Part shown: piece after piece, positions 49,286-61,372 of the stretch
Position numbering within the stretch: the stretch's first letter is position 1
How the letters are laid out: each line of letters begins with the position of its first letter
Assembly (NCBI GenBank): GCA_029959085.1
Contig: JARWIR010000021.1
Span: forward strand, 22,593,620-22,657,619
From: Nemophila menziesii
Taxonomy: Eukaryota > Streptophyta > Magnoliopsida > Boraginales > Hydrophyllaceae
Reading direction: 5' to 3'
Length of the DNA: 64,000 bases
Notes under the pieces: generated by a model
Databases searched by the model: none
What the model was told of the DNA's origin: nothing
The model's input: only the letters and a program-made list of their open reading frames with translations
Made by a program: the position numbers and the translations under genes

Positions 49286-52200
49286 GAATATTTTACTTGA
49301 GTACATAGTATGTGCGGATACTTTAACAAATTTCTTTTGCATTTTATTGGATCTCTCAGTGGACATGAAAACTTTACAATCTCTCAGATTTCAACATGTT
49401 TTAAAAATAATAAAAAATTTATTAAGGTCTAAACAACTAAATAGTCTATCAAGATATATTGTCTTTATTCATATTTTTATTGAAATCTCAATAAACCATA
49501 GTTGTTAAGAATAATTTGGATCTTAATATATAAATACAATAAAAACTTATTGAACGAGTGTCTTATTAAATCACATTGAAATCTCATCAAGTGGAAACAA
49601 ACAAACAGGAATGCTTGCACTAAAGACCATTCGCTAATGATCGGTACTGTACAACTATTATAGGAATACATATTTAATTGTAAATTGTAAACCGATCTAG
49701 CTATTAAACAAGTATGTAACAAATAAAACACTGCCAATATAATTTTAGTAATGGCTTATGAGAATTTTTAGAATAAAATAATTTATAAACTAATTTAACT
49801 TATTATGTATGAGTTGAAAATAAAAAATTGTTTGTGTATTAGCAATAACTAATGCAATTAAATCCATTTAGCTTTAATCATCAAACGTCTCCAGTCTTCG
49901 GTTGACCAATAACCTTGGTTTTGAGGTTTTTGAACCACTTGATCTTCTTGTGGAGTCTTTCTTTTCTCAGGGACGTCGATTTGGTCTGGTGCTGACTTTC
50001 CCACAATGAATTGAATTTTATTTTGATTTCTTTGTTTAATTTCCAGAGTATTTTGCTTTCTCTTGAGCTTTAATGACACAGGGGGCTGCTCCTCTGTAAA
50101 ATCACTGGACCTTGATAATATCAGCAACCCATCAGCGGTCACTCTTACTATTCTTTCTTAATCCTTTACCTGAAATTATTTTGCTTTCCATGCCTCCTGT
50201 TATTTAATTACAATTTATTTCATTGATTTGGTTTCGAATTAAAGCATTTGAGAAATAGAATGAAACTGGGGTTTTCTAATAACTTAGGTATCCTAGGTAC
50301 ATCTGATAGAAAAAGTAAATGGTAAGTTTCTACTAGTTATTGGAGCTTAGTTATATATCTCTATATTTAAATAAAATTATAAATACATTTGAGGATAAAG
50401 ACAATAGACAAACCCACAAACAGCTATCTAGGAACATGATATTATAACTGCTTAGCAGAAACTAGAAAATGTCAACACTGATTTGGGGATTTCTCAAGGT
50501 CTGACGTCTTTCAATTTAATTTTTATGGTCTAACTTCTTTCAATTTTCATCTATGATATATAAAAACTTTATAAACTATGAATATGGTTGTATGCCATCA
50601 TAGACAATTGAGATTTTATTTAATCTTCACAGTGTCGTCTATAAAGCCTTCAGATCTACTAACAGAAATCTGAAATATATGGTTGAAGTCCTTCAAATCT
50701 TTAGATACTTTATAATTATTTGTTTATAATATACAAAATTCAATCCAAGAAGTAATATACATTTTTCAATTATTTTTACAAAAACATCGTGTTTCAAAAC
50801 AAAAACGTATACATTATAACAATACTTAATTAATTTACTGAGAAACAAAATTAAAATATAAATAATTTCACACTTATATACGTAAAATATCTTATCATAT
50901 AGAAATTTTTATGCAAGTTGAGGATAGATTTGGTACAAGATATATATATATATATATATAATGCATATAACACATAAGCATAGACAATTTAATTATATGT
51001 TAAAGAATTATAGTTGATCAATGTGTAAAAAATTGTAAATCATTGACATAAATTTTTATATCAATTAGAAATTGAAGCGATGAAAGTGAAATTAAGAAGA
51101 TAATGTTTACCTTTCAATTTAGAAAAAAATCTGAAAATAAAACAAGAAAACAAAACATTATACAAATATATTTATACAGAATTTGATAAAATATTTAATA
51201 ATACATGTAAAGAACTGAAATGTTACTTACTTCTTGGAAAACTTTGTTGTTAACCCAGAGAACTTGAAAGATATAGATAAAGTGTTTAGGATATGTATAT
51301 ATATATAATAGTAAGTATTGTATTAGTAGTTATTTCAAAATAGTAGCCGTTAGAGATAAATGGTCTAAACGATTGTGTAAAATAACAAAATAAGTAGGAT
51401 ATTTAAGTTTTAAAAGACTACTTTAAAAGTTATATTAATGATTTTTTTAAAATATCCTTCAATTTTTTAAATGATTTTTTTCAATTTAAAAATAACATTT
51501 ACCTCCAACAAACCAATTTGTATCCTACCCGAAAAATGTATAAATATGTTGTTTAGGCGTTGTGTATAGAGAGATGGTAGAGAACTTATATCCATATTCA
51601 ATCGGAAAAATTAATATAATATATAATTATTGATAAATATATGTTTATATTTAGCAAATTCAGTTCATCGTCTTTGACAAAATCTTAATAATTTATGAAA
51701 ATTGGTATCCAATAAAAGAGCCATGTTGGGTCTTACCCAAAAATGATCACCCATATATAGCCCATTTGGATTTAAAATGGTCTAATCATCAACTACGAAT
51801 TTGCTATCGTGATAGGTTTCAAACATATCAGTATGGATTTGCTAAAAAACAACTTCGCTGGAGTAAAAATGTAAAAAATGTTAAGGGGAATAGGTTCCAA
51901 ACCTATATATTAATATTATTCGTAATTGATACACTACCTAGAAGACAGAGATACGAAGAACTTGTTAAAAGTAAAAAATGTTATGAATAGCTTAAATGAA
52001 TCATTGTTAGGGTTGACCTTAATACCTATTTCTATGATGAGAAAAAAAGTGTTGAGCGCATGAGTTAGATTAAACTACACTTTCGATTTTTATTTGTCTA
52101 TCCTGATCGAGTTCAAGTATGATATTGTTAACGTATCTTGATAATAAACCAGATAAGTTAGTAGGGATTTTGACCGTCTCTTGCGAGAATTTCCAAAGTC

Positions 52201-53304
52201 CTAGTTTTCTAGAACTATTCAAAGATTCGGGTGTGTTGAAGATCAAAATGTACGCATCTCCAAGAACTTCGACTTAGACAAGAGGGATATTGTGTAATTT
52301 ATATTGTCTTTGTTTAAAAAAAAATATTAAAAACTCAAGGCATTGCGTACCCAAGTTAGCAAGTAAACCTATTAGTTCTTACTATGGAAATAGCGAGTCC
52401 TATAGCTACATATCATGATTTTGTGTCACTATCAAAATTCTCTCTTGAGTATGTAGTTCTATTCATGTAGGAGACGTTAAATTTTTTTATTTCAATAGAA
52501 ATAGATTTATTTTCTAAATGCATGCTTTAAATTTTTTATTATTGTTGAATTCATGTAATCTTTAAAAAAAATGATCGACAGTAATAATTGAGAATGCATT
52601 TTCATTTGTATCCATTAGTTTTTAAGAATAATTATATCTCGTTATATGGTATAAAGGGAGGGTTTGAATTAGTATATGTTTAATTTTTTTGAGGTCTTGT
52701 AAGTAGATTAGTATATTTATTTGTGTTAATGAACAATAGATATATGATAATATTATGGATGAAAAAACATAAAATTGTATGAGGATGAGACCGTATGTAC
52801 CAACATTGATTAGTGCAATTTGTTGATTTAATTTTGAGAATTACTAATACAAAGAGTAGGTACATGTTGTATCTTGAGACAGCAATGTTGAATTAACTTG
52901 AGCACCTTAATAGGCCATAATATCTTTCAAGTAAGTGGTTCAAGCTCGGTTTGCATGTTATGTCAAGTTATTTGTTTATATTATGCAATTTTATTTGCTT
53001 TTATATTGTATAATAAGTTTAATGTATTCCCTTTTGTTAGACTAATCCAACAAACTCAACACAGTTTATTTACTTGTAATTGAATGGATATAAAAAAAAA
53101 TGATGAAAGGATACTAGAAAAACGATAATGAAATCGATAAGAAGATGTGATGGTGTCTCTTGAAATGTCATTAAGACTCAGAAATTTGCTTTTTTCACCA
53201 TCTTTAATAAGTAATTATTTAATCATTACTAGGTCTATGAACTTCTATTTGTTAGCGCAAGAAATATGAAATATTATATTTTATTTGTTTATTTAAAAAT
53301 ATTG
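49286..53304 (+). repeat. Basic unit U6
   Basis: A 4019-nt unit of subfamily alpha. It has an 8-nt deletion in the MESK ORF that is shared with U9, and an otherwise ordinary layout. The TA tract lies near 50940-50960. It shares several rare variants with U7 (ttttcatctatg, LKLKRKQNT codons, ggttgaccttaat). The non-genic parts hold nothing further that I recognise. Confidence 0.9.
49858..50191 (-). pseudogene. MESK ORF, U6 copy, 8-nt deletion
   Basis: The ATG at 50191 is kept, but eight bases are missing where intact copies read agcggcctcacgttcac (here agcggtcac, about 50137-50140). This shifts the frame at about residue 19. An open frame resumes from an internal Met (MTADGLL) to the normal stop, 94 codons, so an N-terminally shortened product is conceivable. 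The same deletion occurs in U9. Confidence 0.65.
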
Positions 53305-56300
53305 GAATATTTTACTTGAGTACATAGTATGTGCGGATACTTTAACAAATTTCTTTTGCATTTTATTGGATCTCTCAGTGGACATGAAAACTTTACAATC
53401 TCTCAGATTTCAACATGTTTTAAAAATAATAAAAAATTTATTAAGGTCTAAACAACTAAATAGTCTATCAAGATATATTGTCTTTATTCGTATTTTTATT
53501 GAAATCTCAATAAACCATAGTTGTTAAGAATAATTTGGATCGTAATATATAAATACAATAAAAACTTATTGAACGAGTGTCTTATTAAATCACATTGAAA
53601 TCTCATCAAGTGGAAACAAACAAACAGGAATGCTTGCACTAAAGACCATTCGCTAATGATCGGTACTGTACAACTATTATAGGAATACATATTTAATTGA
53701 AAATTGTAAACCGATCTAGCTATTAAACAAGTATGTAACAAATAAAACACTCCCAATATAATTTTAGTAATGGCTTATGAGAATTTTTAGAATAAAATAA
53801 TTTATAAACTAATTTAACTTATTATGTATGAGTTGAAAATAAAAAATTGTTTGTGTATTAGCAATAACTAATGCAATTAAATCCATTTAGCTTTAATCAT
53901 CAAACGTCTCCAGTCTTCGATTGACCAATAACCTTGGTTTTGAGGTTTTTGAACCACTTGATCTTCTTGTGGAGTCTTTCTTTTCTCAGGGACGTCGATT
54001 TGGTCTGGTGCTGACTTTCCCACCATGAATTGAATTTTATTTTGATTTCTTTGTTTAATTTCCAGAGTATTTTGCTTTCTCTTGAGCTTTAATGACACAG
54101 GGGGCTGCTCCTCTGAAAAATCACTGGACCTTGATAATATCAGCAACCCATCAGCGGCCTCACGTTCACTCTTACTATTCTTTCTTAATCCTTTACCTGA
54201 AATTATTTTGCTTTCCATGCCTCCTGTTATTTAATTACAATTTATTTCATTGATTTGGTTTCGAATTAAAGCATTTGAGAAATAGAATGAAACTGGGGTT
54301 TTCTAATAACTTAGGTATCCTAGGTACATCTGATAGAAAAAGTAAATGGTAAGTTTCTACTAGTTATTGGAGCTTAGTTATATATCTCTATATTTAAATA
54401 AAATTATAAATACATTTGAGGATAAAGACAATAGACAAACCCACAAACAGCTATCTAGGAACATGATATTATAACTGCTTAGCAGAAACTAGAAAATGTC
54501 AACACTGATTTGGGGATTTCTCAAGGTCTGACGTCTTTCAATTTAATTTTTATGGTCTAACTTCTTTCAATTTTCATCTATGATATATAAAAACTTTATA
54601 AACTATGAATATGGTTGTATGCCATCATAGACAATTGAGATTTTATTTAATCTTCACAGTGTCGTCTATAAAGCCTTCAGATCTACTAACAGAAATCTGA
54701 AATATATGGTTGAAGTCCTTCAAATCTTTAGATACTTTATAATTATTTGTTTATAATATACAAAAATTCAATCCAAGAAGTAATATACATTTTTCAATTA
54801 TTTTTACAAAAACATCGTGTTTCAAAACAAAAACGTATACATTATAACAATACTTAATTAATTTACTGAGAAACAAAATTAAAATATAAATAATTTCACA
54901 CTTATATACGAAAAATATCTTATCATATAGAAATTTTTATGCAAGTTGAGGATAGATCTGGTACAAGATAGATATATATATATATATATATAATGCATAT
55001 AACACATAAGCATAGACAATTTAATTATATGTTAAAGAATTATAGTTGATCAATGTGTAAATGTAAATCATTGACATAAATTTTTATATCAATTAGAAAT
55101 TGAAGCGATGAAAGTGAAATTAAGAAGATAATGTTTACCTTTCAATTTAGAAAAAAATCTGAAAATAAAACAAGAAAACAAAACATTATACATATATATT
55201 TATACAGAATTTGAAAAAATATTTAATAATACATGTAAAGAACTGAAATGTTACTTACTTCTTGGAAAAGTTTGTTGTTAACCCAGAGAACTTGAAAGAT
55301 ATAGATAAAGTGTTTAGGATATGTATATATATATAATAGTAAGTATTGTATTAGTAGTTATTTCAAAATAGTAGCCGTTAGAGATAAATGGTCTAAACGA
55401 TTGTGTAAAATAACAAAACAAGTAGGATATTTAAGTTTTAAAAGACTACTTTAAAAGTTATATTAATTATTTTTTTTAAAATATCCTTCAATTTTTTAAA
55501 TGATTGTTTTCAATTTGAAAATCACATTTACCTCCAACAAACCAATTTGTATCCTACCCGAAAAATGTATAAATATGTTGTTTAGGCGTTGTGTATAGAG
55601 AGATGGTAGAGAACTTATATCCATATTCAATCGGAAAAATTAATATAATATATAATTATTGATAAATATATGTTTATATTTAGCAAATTCAGTTCATCGT
55701 CTTTGACAAAATCTTAATAATTTATGAAAATTGGTATCCAATAAAAGAGCCATGTTGGGTCTTACCCAAAAATGATCACCCATATATAGTCCATTTGGAT
55801 TTAAAATGGTCTAATCATCAACTACGAATTTGCTATCGTGATAGGTTTCAAACATATCAGTATGGATTTGCTAAAAAACAACTTCGCTGGAGTAAAAATG
55901 AAAAAAATGTTAAGGGGAATAGGTTCCAAACCTATATATTAATATTATTCGTAATTGATACACTACCTAGAAGACAGAGATACGAAGAACTTGTTAAAAG
56001 TAAAAAATGTTATGAATAGCTTAAATGAATCATTGTTAGGGTTGACCCTAATACCTATTTCTATGATGAGAAAAAAAGTGTTGAGCGCATGAGTTAGATT
56101 AAACTACACTTTCGATTTTTATTTGTCTATCCTGATCGAGTTCAAGTATGATATTGTTAACGTATCTTGATAATAAACCAGATAAGTTAGTAGGGATTTT
56201 GACCGTCTCTTGCGAGAATTTCCAAAGTCCTAGTTTTCTAGAACTATTCAAAGATTCGGGTGTGTTGAAGATCAAAATGTACGCATCTCCAAGAACTTCG

Positions 56301-57332
56301 ACTTAGACAAGAGGGATATTGTGTAATTTATATTGTCTTTGTTTAAAAAAAAATATTAAAAACTCAAGGCATTGCGTACCCAAGTTAGCAAATAAATCTA
56401 TTAGTTCTTACTATGGAAATAGCGAGTCCTATAGCTACATATCATGATTTTGTGTCACTATCAAAATTCTCTCTTGAGTATGTAGTTCTATTCATGTAGG
56501 AGACGTTAAATTTTTTTATTTCAATAGAAATAGATTTATTTTCTAAATGCATGCTTTAAATTTTTTATTATTGTTGAATTCATGTAATCTTTAAAAAAAT
56601 GATCGACAGTAATAACTGAGAATGCATTTTCATTTGTATCCATTAGTTTTTAAGAATAATTATATCTCGTTATATGGTATAAAGGGAGGGTTTGAATTAG
56701 TATATGTTTAATTTTTTTGAGGTCTTGTAAGTAGATTAGTATATTTATTTGTGTTAATGAACAATAAATATATGATAATATTATGGATGAAAAAACATAA
56801 AATTGTATGAGGATGAGACCGTATGTACCAACATTGATTAGTGCAATTTGTTGATTTAATTTTGAGAATTACTAATACAAAGAGTAGGTGCATGTTGTAT
56901 CTTGGGACAGCAATGTTGAATTAACTTGAGCACCTTAATAGGCCATAATATCTTTCAAGTAAGTGGTTCAAGCTCGGTTTGCATGTTTTGTCAAGTTATT
57001 TGTTTATATTATGCAATTTTATTTGTTTTTATATTGTATAATAAGTTTAATGTATTCCCTTTTGTTAGACTAATCCAACAAACTCAACACAGTTTATTTA
57101 CTTGTGATTGAATGGATATCAAAAAAAATGATGAAAGGATACTAGAAAAACGATAATGAAATCGATAAGAAGATGTGATGGTGTCTCTTATAATGTCATT
57201 AAGACTCAGAAATTTTCTTTTTTCACCATATTTAATAAGTAATTATTTAATCATTACTAGGTCTATGAACTTCTATTTGTTAGCGCAAGAAATATGAAAT
57301 ATTATATTTTATTTGTTTATTTAAAAATATTG
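53305..57332 (+). repeat. Basic unit U7
   Basis: A 4028-nt unit of subfamily alpha by the absent aagatacact insertion near 55040. However, the sequence from about 55180 onward carries beta-type variants (catatatatttatac, aacaaaacaagtagg), so it is partly mosaic. It contains an intact MESK ORF at 53877-54218. Confidence 0.9.
53877..54218 (-). CDS. MESK ORF, 113-aa hypothetical protein (U7)
   Basis: An intact 113-codon frame. It differs from U5 and U8 at two residues seen also in broken U6: the basic cluster reads KLKRK (Leu for Arg) and NTLEIK replaces NTPEIK. The rest, including GYWSIEDWRRLMIK, is identical. I do not recognise the family. It is single exon, without signal peptide or membrane span. 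A TATA-like TATATAA lies about 160 nt upstream in this and every other copy. Confidence 0.4.
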   Translation of the reverse strand: MESKIISGKGLRKNSKSEREAADGLLILSRSSDFSEEQPPVSLKLKRKQNTLEIKQRNQNKIQFMVGKSAPDQIDVPEKRKTPQEDQVVQKPQNQGYWSIEDWRRLMIKAKWI

Positions 57333-60300
57333 GAATATTTTACTAGAGTACATAGTATGTGCGGATACTTTAACAAATTTCTTTTGCATTTTATAGGATC
57401 TCTCAGTGGACATGAAAACTTTACAATCTCTCAGATTTCAACATGTTTTAAAAAAAATAAAAAATTTATTAAGGTCTAAACAACTAAATAGTCTATCAAT
57501 ATATATTGTCTTTATGCATATTTTTATTGAAATCTCAATAAACCATAGTTGTTAAGAATAATCTGGATCGTAATATATAAATACAATAAAAACTTACTGA
57601 ACGAGTGTCTTATTAAATCACATTGAAATCTCATCAAGTGGAAACAAACAAACAGGAATGCTTGCACTAAAGACCATTCGCTAATGATCGGTACTGTACA
57701 ACTATTATAGGAATACATATTTAATTGAAAATTGTAAACCGATCTAGCTATTAAACAAGTATGTAACAAATAAAACACTCCCAATATAATTTTAGTAATG
57801 GCTTATGAGAATTTTTAGAATAAAATAATTTATAAACTAATTTAACTTATTATGTATGAGTTGAAAATAAAAAATTGTTTGTGTATTAGCAATAACTAAT
57901 GCAATTAAATCCATTTAGCTTTAATCATCAAACGTCTCCAGTCTTCGATTGACCAATAACCTTGGTTTTGAGGTTTTTGAACCACTTGATCTTCTTGTGG
58001 AGTCTTTCTTTTCTCAGGGACGTCGATTTGGTCTGGTGCTGACTTTCCCACCATGAATTGAATTTTATTTTGATTTCTTTGTTTAATTTCCGGAGTATTT
58101 TGCTTTCTCTTGCGCTTTAATGACACAGGGGGCTGCTCCTCTGAAAAATCACTGGACCTTGATAATATCAGCAACCCATCAGCGGCCTCACGTTCACTCT
58201 TACTATTCTTTCTTAATCCTTTACCTGAAATTATTTTGCTTTCCATGCCTCCTGTTATTTAATTACGATTTATTTCATTGATTTGGTTTCGAATTAAAGC
58301 ATTTGAGAAATAGAATGAAACTGGGGTTTTCTAATAACTTAGGTATCCTAGGTACATCTGATAGAAAAAGTAAATGGTAAGTTTCTATTAGTTATTGGAG
58401 CTTAGTTATATATCTCTATATTTAAATAAAATTATAAATACATTTGAGGATAAAGACAATAGACAAATCCACAAACAGCTATCTAGGAACAGGATATTAT
58501 AACTGCTTAGCAGAAACTAGAAAATGTCAACACTGATTTGGGGATTTCTCAAGGTCTGACGTCTTTCAATTTAATTTTTATGGTCTAACTTCTTTCAATT
58601 TCCGTCTATGATATATATAAACTTTAAAAACTATGAATATGGTTGTATGCCGTCATAGATAATTGAGATTTTATTTAATCTTCACAGTGTCGTCTATAAA
58701 GCCTTCAGATCTACTAACAGAAATCTGAAATATATGGTTAAAGTCCTTCAAATCTTTAGATACTTTATAATTATTTGTTTATAATATACAAAAATTCAAT
58801 CCAAGAAATAATATATATTTTTCAATTATTTTTACAAAAGCATCGTGTTTCAAAACAAAAACGTATACATTATAACAATACTTAATTAATTTACTGAGAA
58901 ACAAAATGAAAATATAAATAATTTCACACTTATATACGAAAAATATCTTATCATATAGAAATTTTTATGCAAGTTGAAGATAGATCTGGTACAAGATAGA
59001 TATATAAATAATGCATATAACACATAAGCATAGACAATTTAATTATAAGTTGAAGAATTATTAAGATACACTAAAATTATAGTTGATTAATATGTAAAAA
59101 ATTGTAAATCATTGACATAAATTTTTATATCAATTAGAAATTGAAGCGATGAAAGTGAAATTAAGAAGATAATGTTTACCTTTCAATTTAGAAAAAAATC
59201 TGAAAACAAATCAAGAAAACAAAACATTATACATATATATTTATACAGAATTTGATAAAATATTTAATAATACATGTAAAGAACTGAAATGTTACTTACT
59301 TCTTGGAAAACTTTGTTGTTAACCCAGAGAACTTGAAAGATATAGATAAAGTGTTTAGGATATGTATATATATAATAGTAAGTATTGTATTAGTAGTTAT
59401 TTCAAAATAGTAGCCGTTAGAGATAAATGGTCTAAACGATTGTGTAAAATAATAAAACAAGTAGGATATTTAAGTTTTAAAAGACTACTTTAAAAGTTAT
59501 ATTAATGTTTTTTTTAAAATATCCTTCAATTTTTTAAATGATTTTTTTCAATTTGAAAATCACATTTACCTCCAACAAACCAATTTGTATCCTACCCGAA
59601 AAATGTATAAATATGTTGTTTAGGCGTTGTGTATAGAGAGATGGTAGAGAACTTATATCCATATTCAATCGGAAAAATTAATATAATATATAATTATTGA
59701 TAAATATATGTTTATATTTAGCAAATTCAGTTCATCGTCTTTGACAAAATCTTAATAATTTATGCAAATTGGTATCCAATAAAAGAGCCATGTTGGGTCT
59801 CACCCTGAAATGATCAACCATATATAGCCCATTTAGATTTAAAATGGTCTAATCATCAACTACGGATTTGCTATCGTGATAGGTTTCAAACATATCAGTA
59901 TGGATTTGCTAAAAAACAACTTCGCTGGAGTAAAAATGTAAAAAATGTTAAGGGGAATAGGTTCCAAACCTATATATTAATATTATTCGTAATTGATACA
60001 CTACCTAGAAGACAGAGATACGAAGAACTTGTTAAAAGTAAAAAATGTTATGAATAGCTTAAATGAATCATTGTTAGGGTTGACCTTAATACCTATTTCT
60101 ATGATGAGAAAAAAAGTGTTGAGCGCATGAGTTAGATTAAACTACACTTTCGATTTTTATTTGTCTATCCTGATCGAGTTCAAGTATGATATTGTTAACG
60201 TATCTTGATAATAAACCAGATAAGTTAGTAGGGATTTTGACCGTCTCTTGCGAGAATTTCCAAAGTCCTAGTTTTCTAGAACTATTCAAAGATTCGGGTG

Positions 60301-61372
60301 TGTTGAAGATCAAAATGTACGCATCTCCAAGAACTTCGACTTAGACAAGAGGGATATTGTGTAATTTATATTGTCTTTGTTTAAAAAAAAATATTAAAAA
60401 CTCAAGGCATTGCGTACCCAAGTTAGCAAGTAAACCTATTAGTTCTTACTATGGAAATAGCGAGTCCTATAGCTACATATCATGATTTTGTGTCACTATC
60501 AAAATTCTCTCTTGAGTATGTAGTTCTATTCATGTAGGAGACGTTAAATTTTTTTATTTCAATAGAAATAGATTTATTTTCTAAATGCATGCTTTAAATT
60601 TTTTATTATTGTTAAATTCATGTAATCTTTAAAAAAGATGATCGACAGTAATAATTGAGAATGCATTTTCATTTGTATCCATTAGTTTTTAAGAATGATT
60701 ATATCTCGTTATATGGTATAAAGGGAGGGTTTGAATTAGTATATGTTTAATTTTTTTGAGGTCTTGTAAGTAGATTAGTATATTTATTTGTGTTAATGAA
60801 CAATAGATGTATGATAATATTATGGATGAAATAACATAAAATTGTATGAGGATGAGACCGTATGTACCCGCATTGGTTAGTGCAATTTGTTGATTTAATT
60901 TTGAGAATTACTAATACAAAGAGTAGGTGCATGTTGTATCTTGGGACAGCAATGTTGAATTAACTTGAGCACCTTAATAGGCCATAATATCTTTCAAGTA
61001 AGTGGTTCAAGCTTGGTTTGCATGTTTTGTCAAGTTATTAGTTTATATTATGCAATTTTATTTGTTTTTATATTGTATAATAACTTTAATGTATTCCCTT
61101 TTGTTAGACTAATCCAACAAACTCAACAAAGTTTATTTACTTGTGATTGAATGGATATCAATAAAAAAGGATGAAAGAATACTAGAAAAACGATAATGAA
61201 ATCGATAAGAAGATGTGATGGTGTCTCTTATAATGTCATTAAGACTCAGAAATTTGCTTTTTTCACCATCTTTAATAAGTAATTATTTAATCATTACTAG
61301 GTCTATGAACTTCTATTTGTTAGCGCAAGAAATATGAAATATTTTATTTTATTTGTTTATTTAAAAATATTG
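57333..61372 (+). repeat. Basic unit U8
   Basis: A 4040-nt unit of subfamily beta with the insertion near 59055-59080. Its MESK ORF encodes the same protein as U5. From about 59880 the unit switches to alpha-type variants (ctaaaaaacaact, ggttgaccttaat, gttgagcgc), another mosaic. The non-genic remainder follows the standard layout. Confidence 0.9.
57905..58246 (-). CDS. MESK ORF, 113-aa hypothetical protein (U8)
   Basis: An intact 113-codon frame from ATG to TAA that encodes the same protein as the U5 copy. Residues 1-20 are basic and Ser-rich, 21-30 read [10 protein letters not shown], 44-48 are the basic KRKRK cluster, and 96-105 read GYWSIEDWRR. No domain is recognised. Identity with U5 at protein level, despite intervening broken copies, could reflect recent gene conversion or weak selection. 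I cannot separate these. Confidence 0.4.
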   Translation of the reverse strand: MESKIISGKGLRKNSKSEREAADGLLILSRSSDFSEEQPPVSLKRKRKQNTPEIKQRNQNKIQFMVGKSAPDQIDVPEKRKTPQEDQVVQKPQNQGYWSIEDWRRLMIKAKWI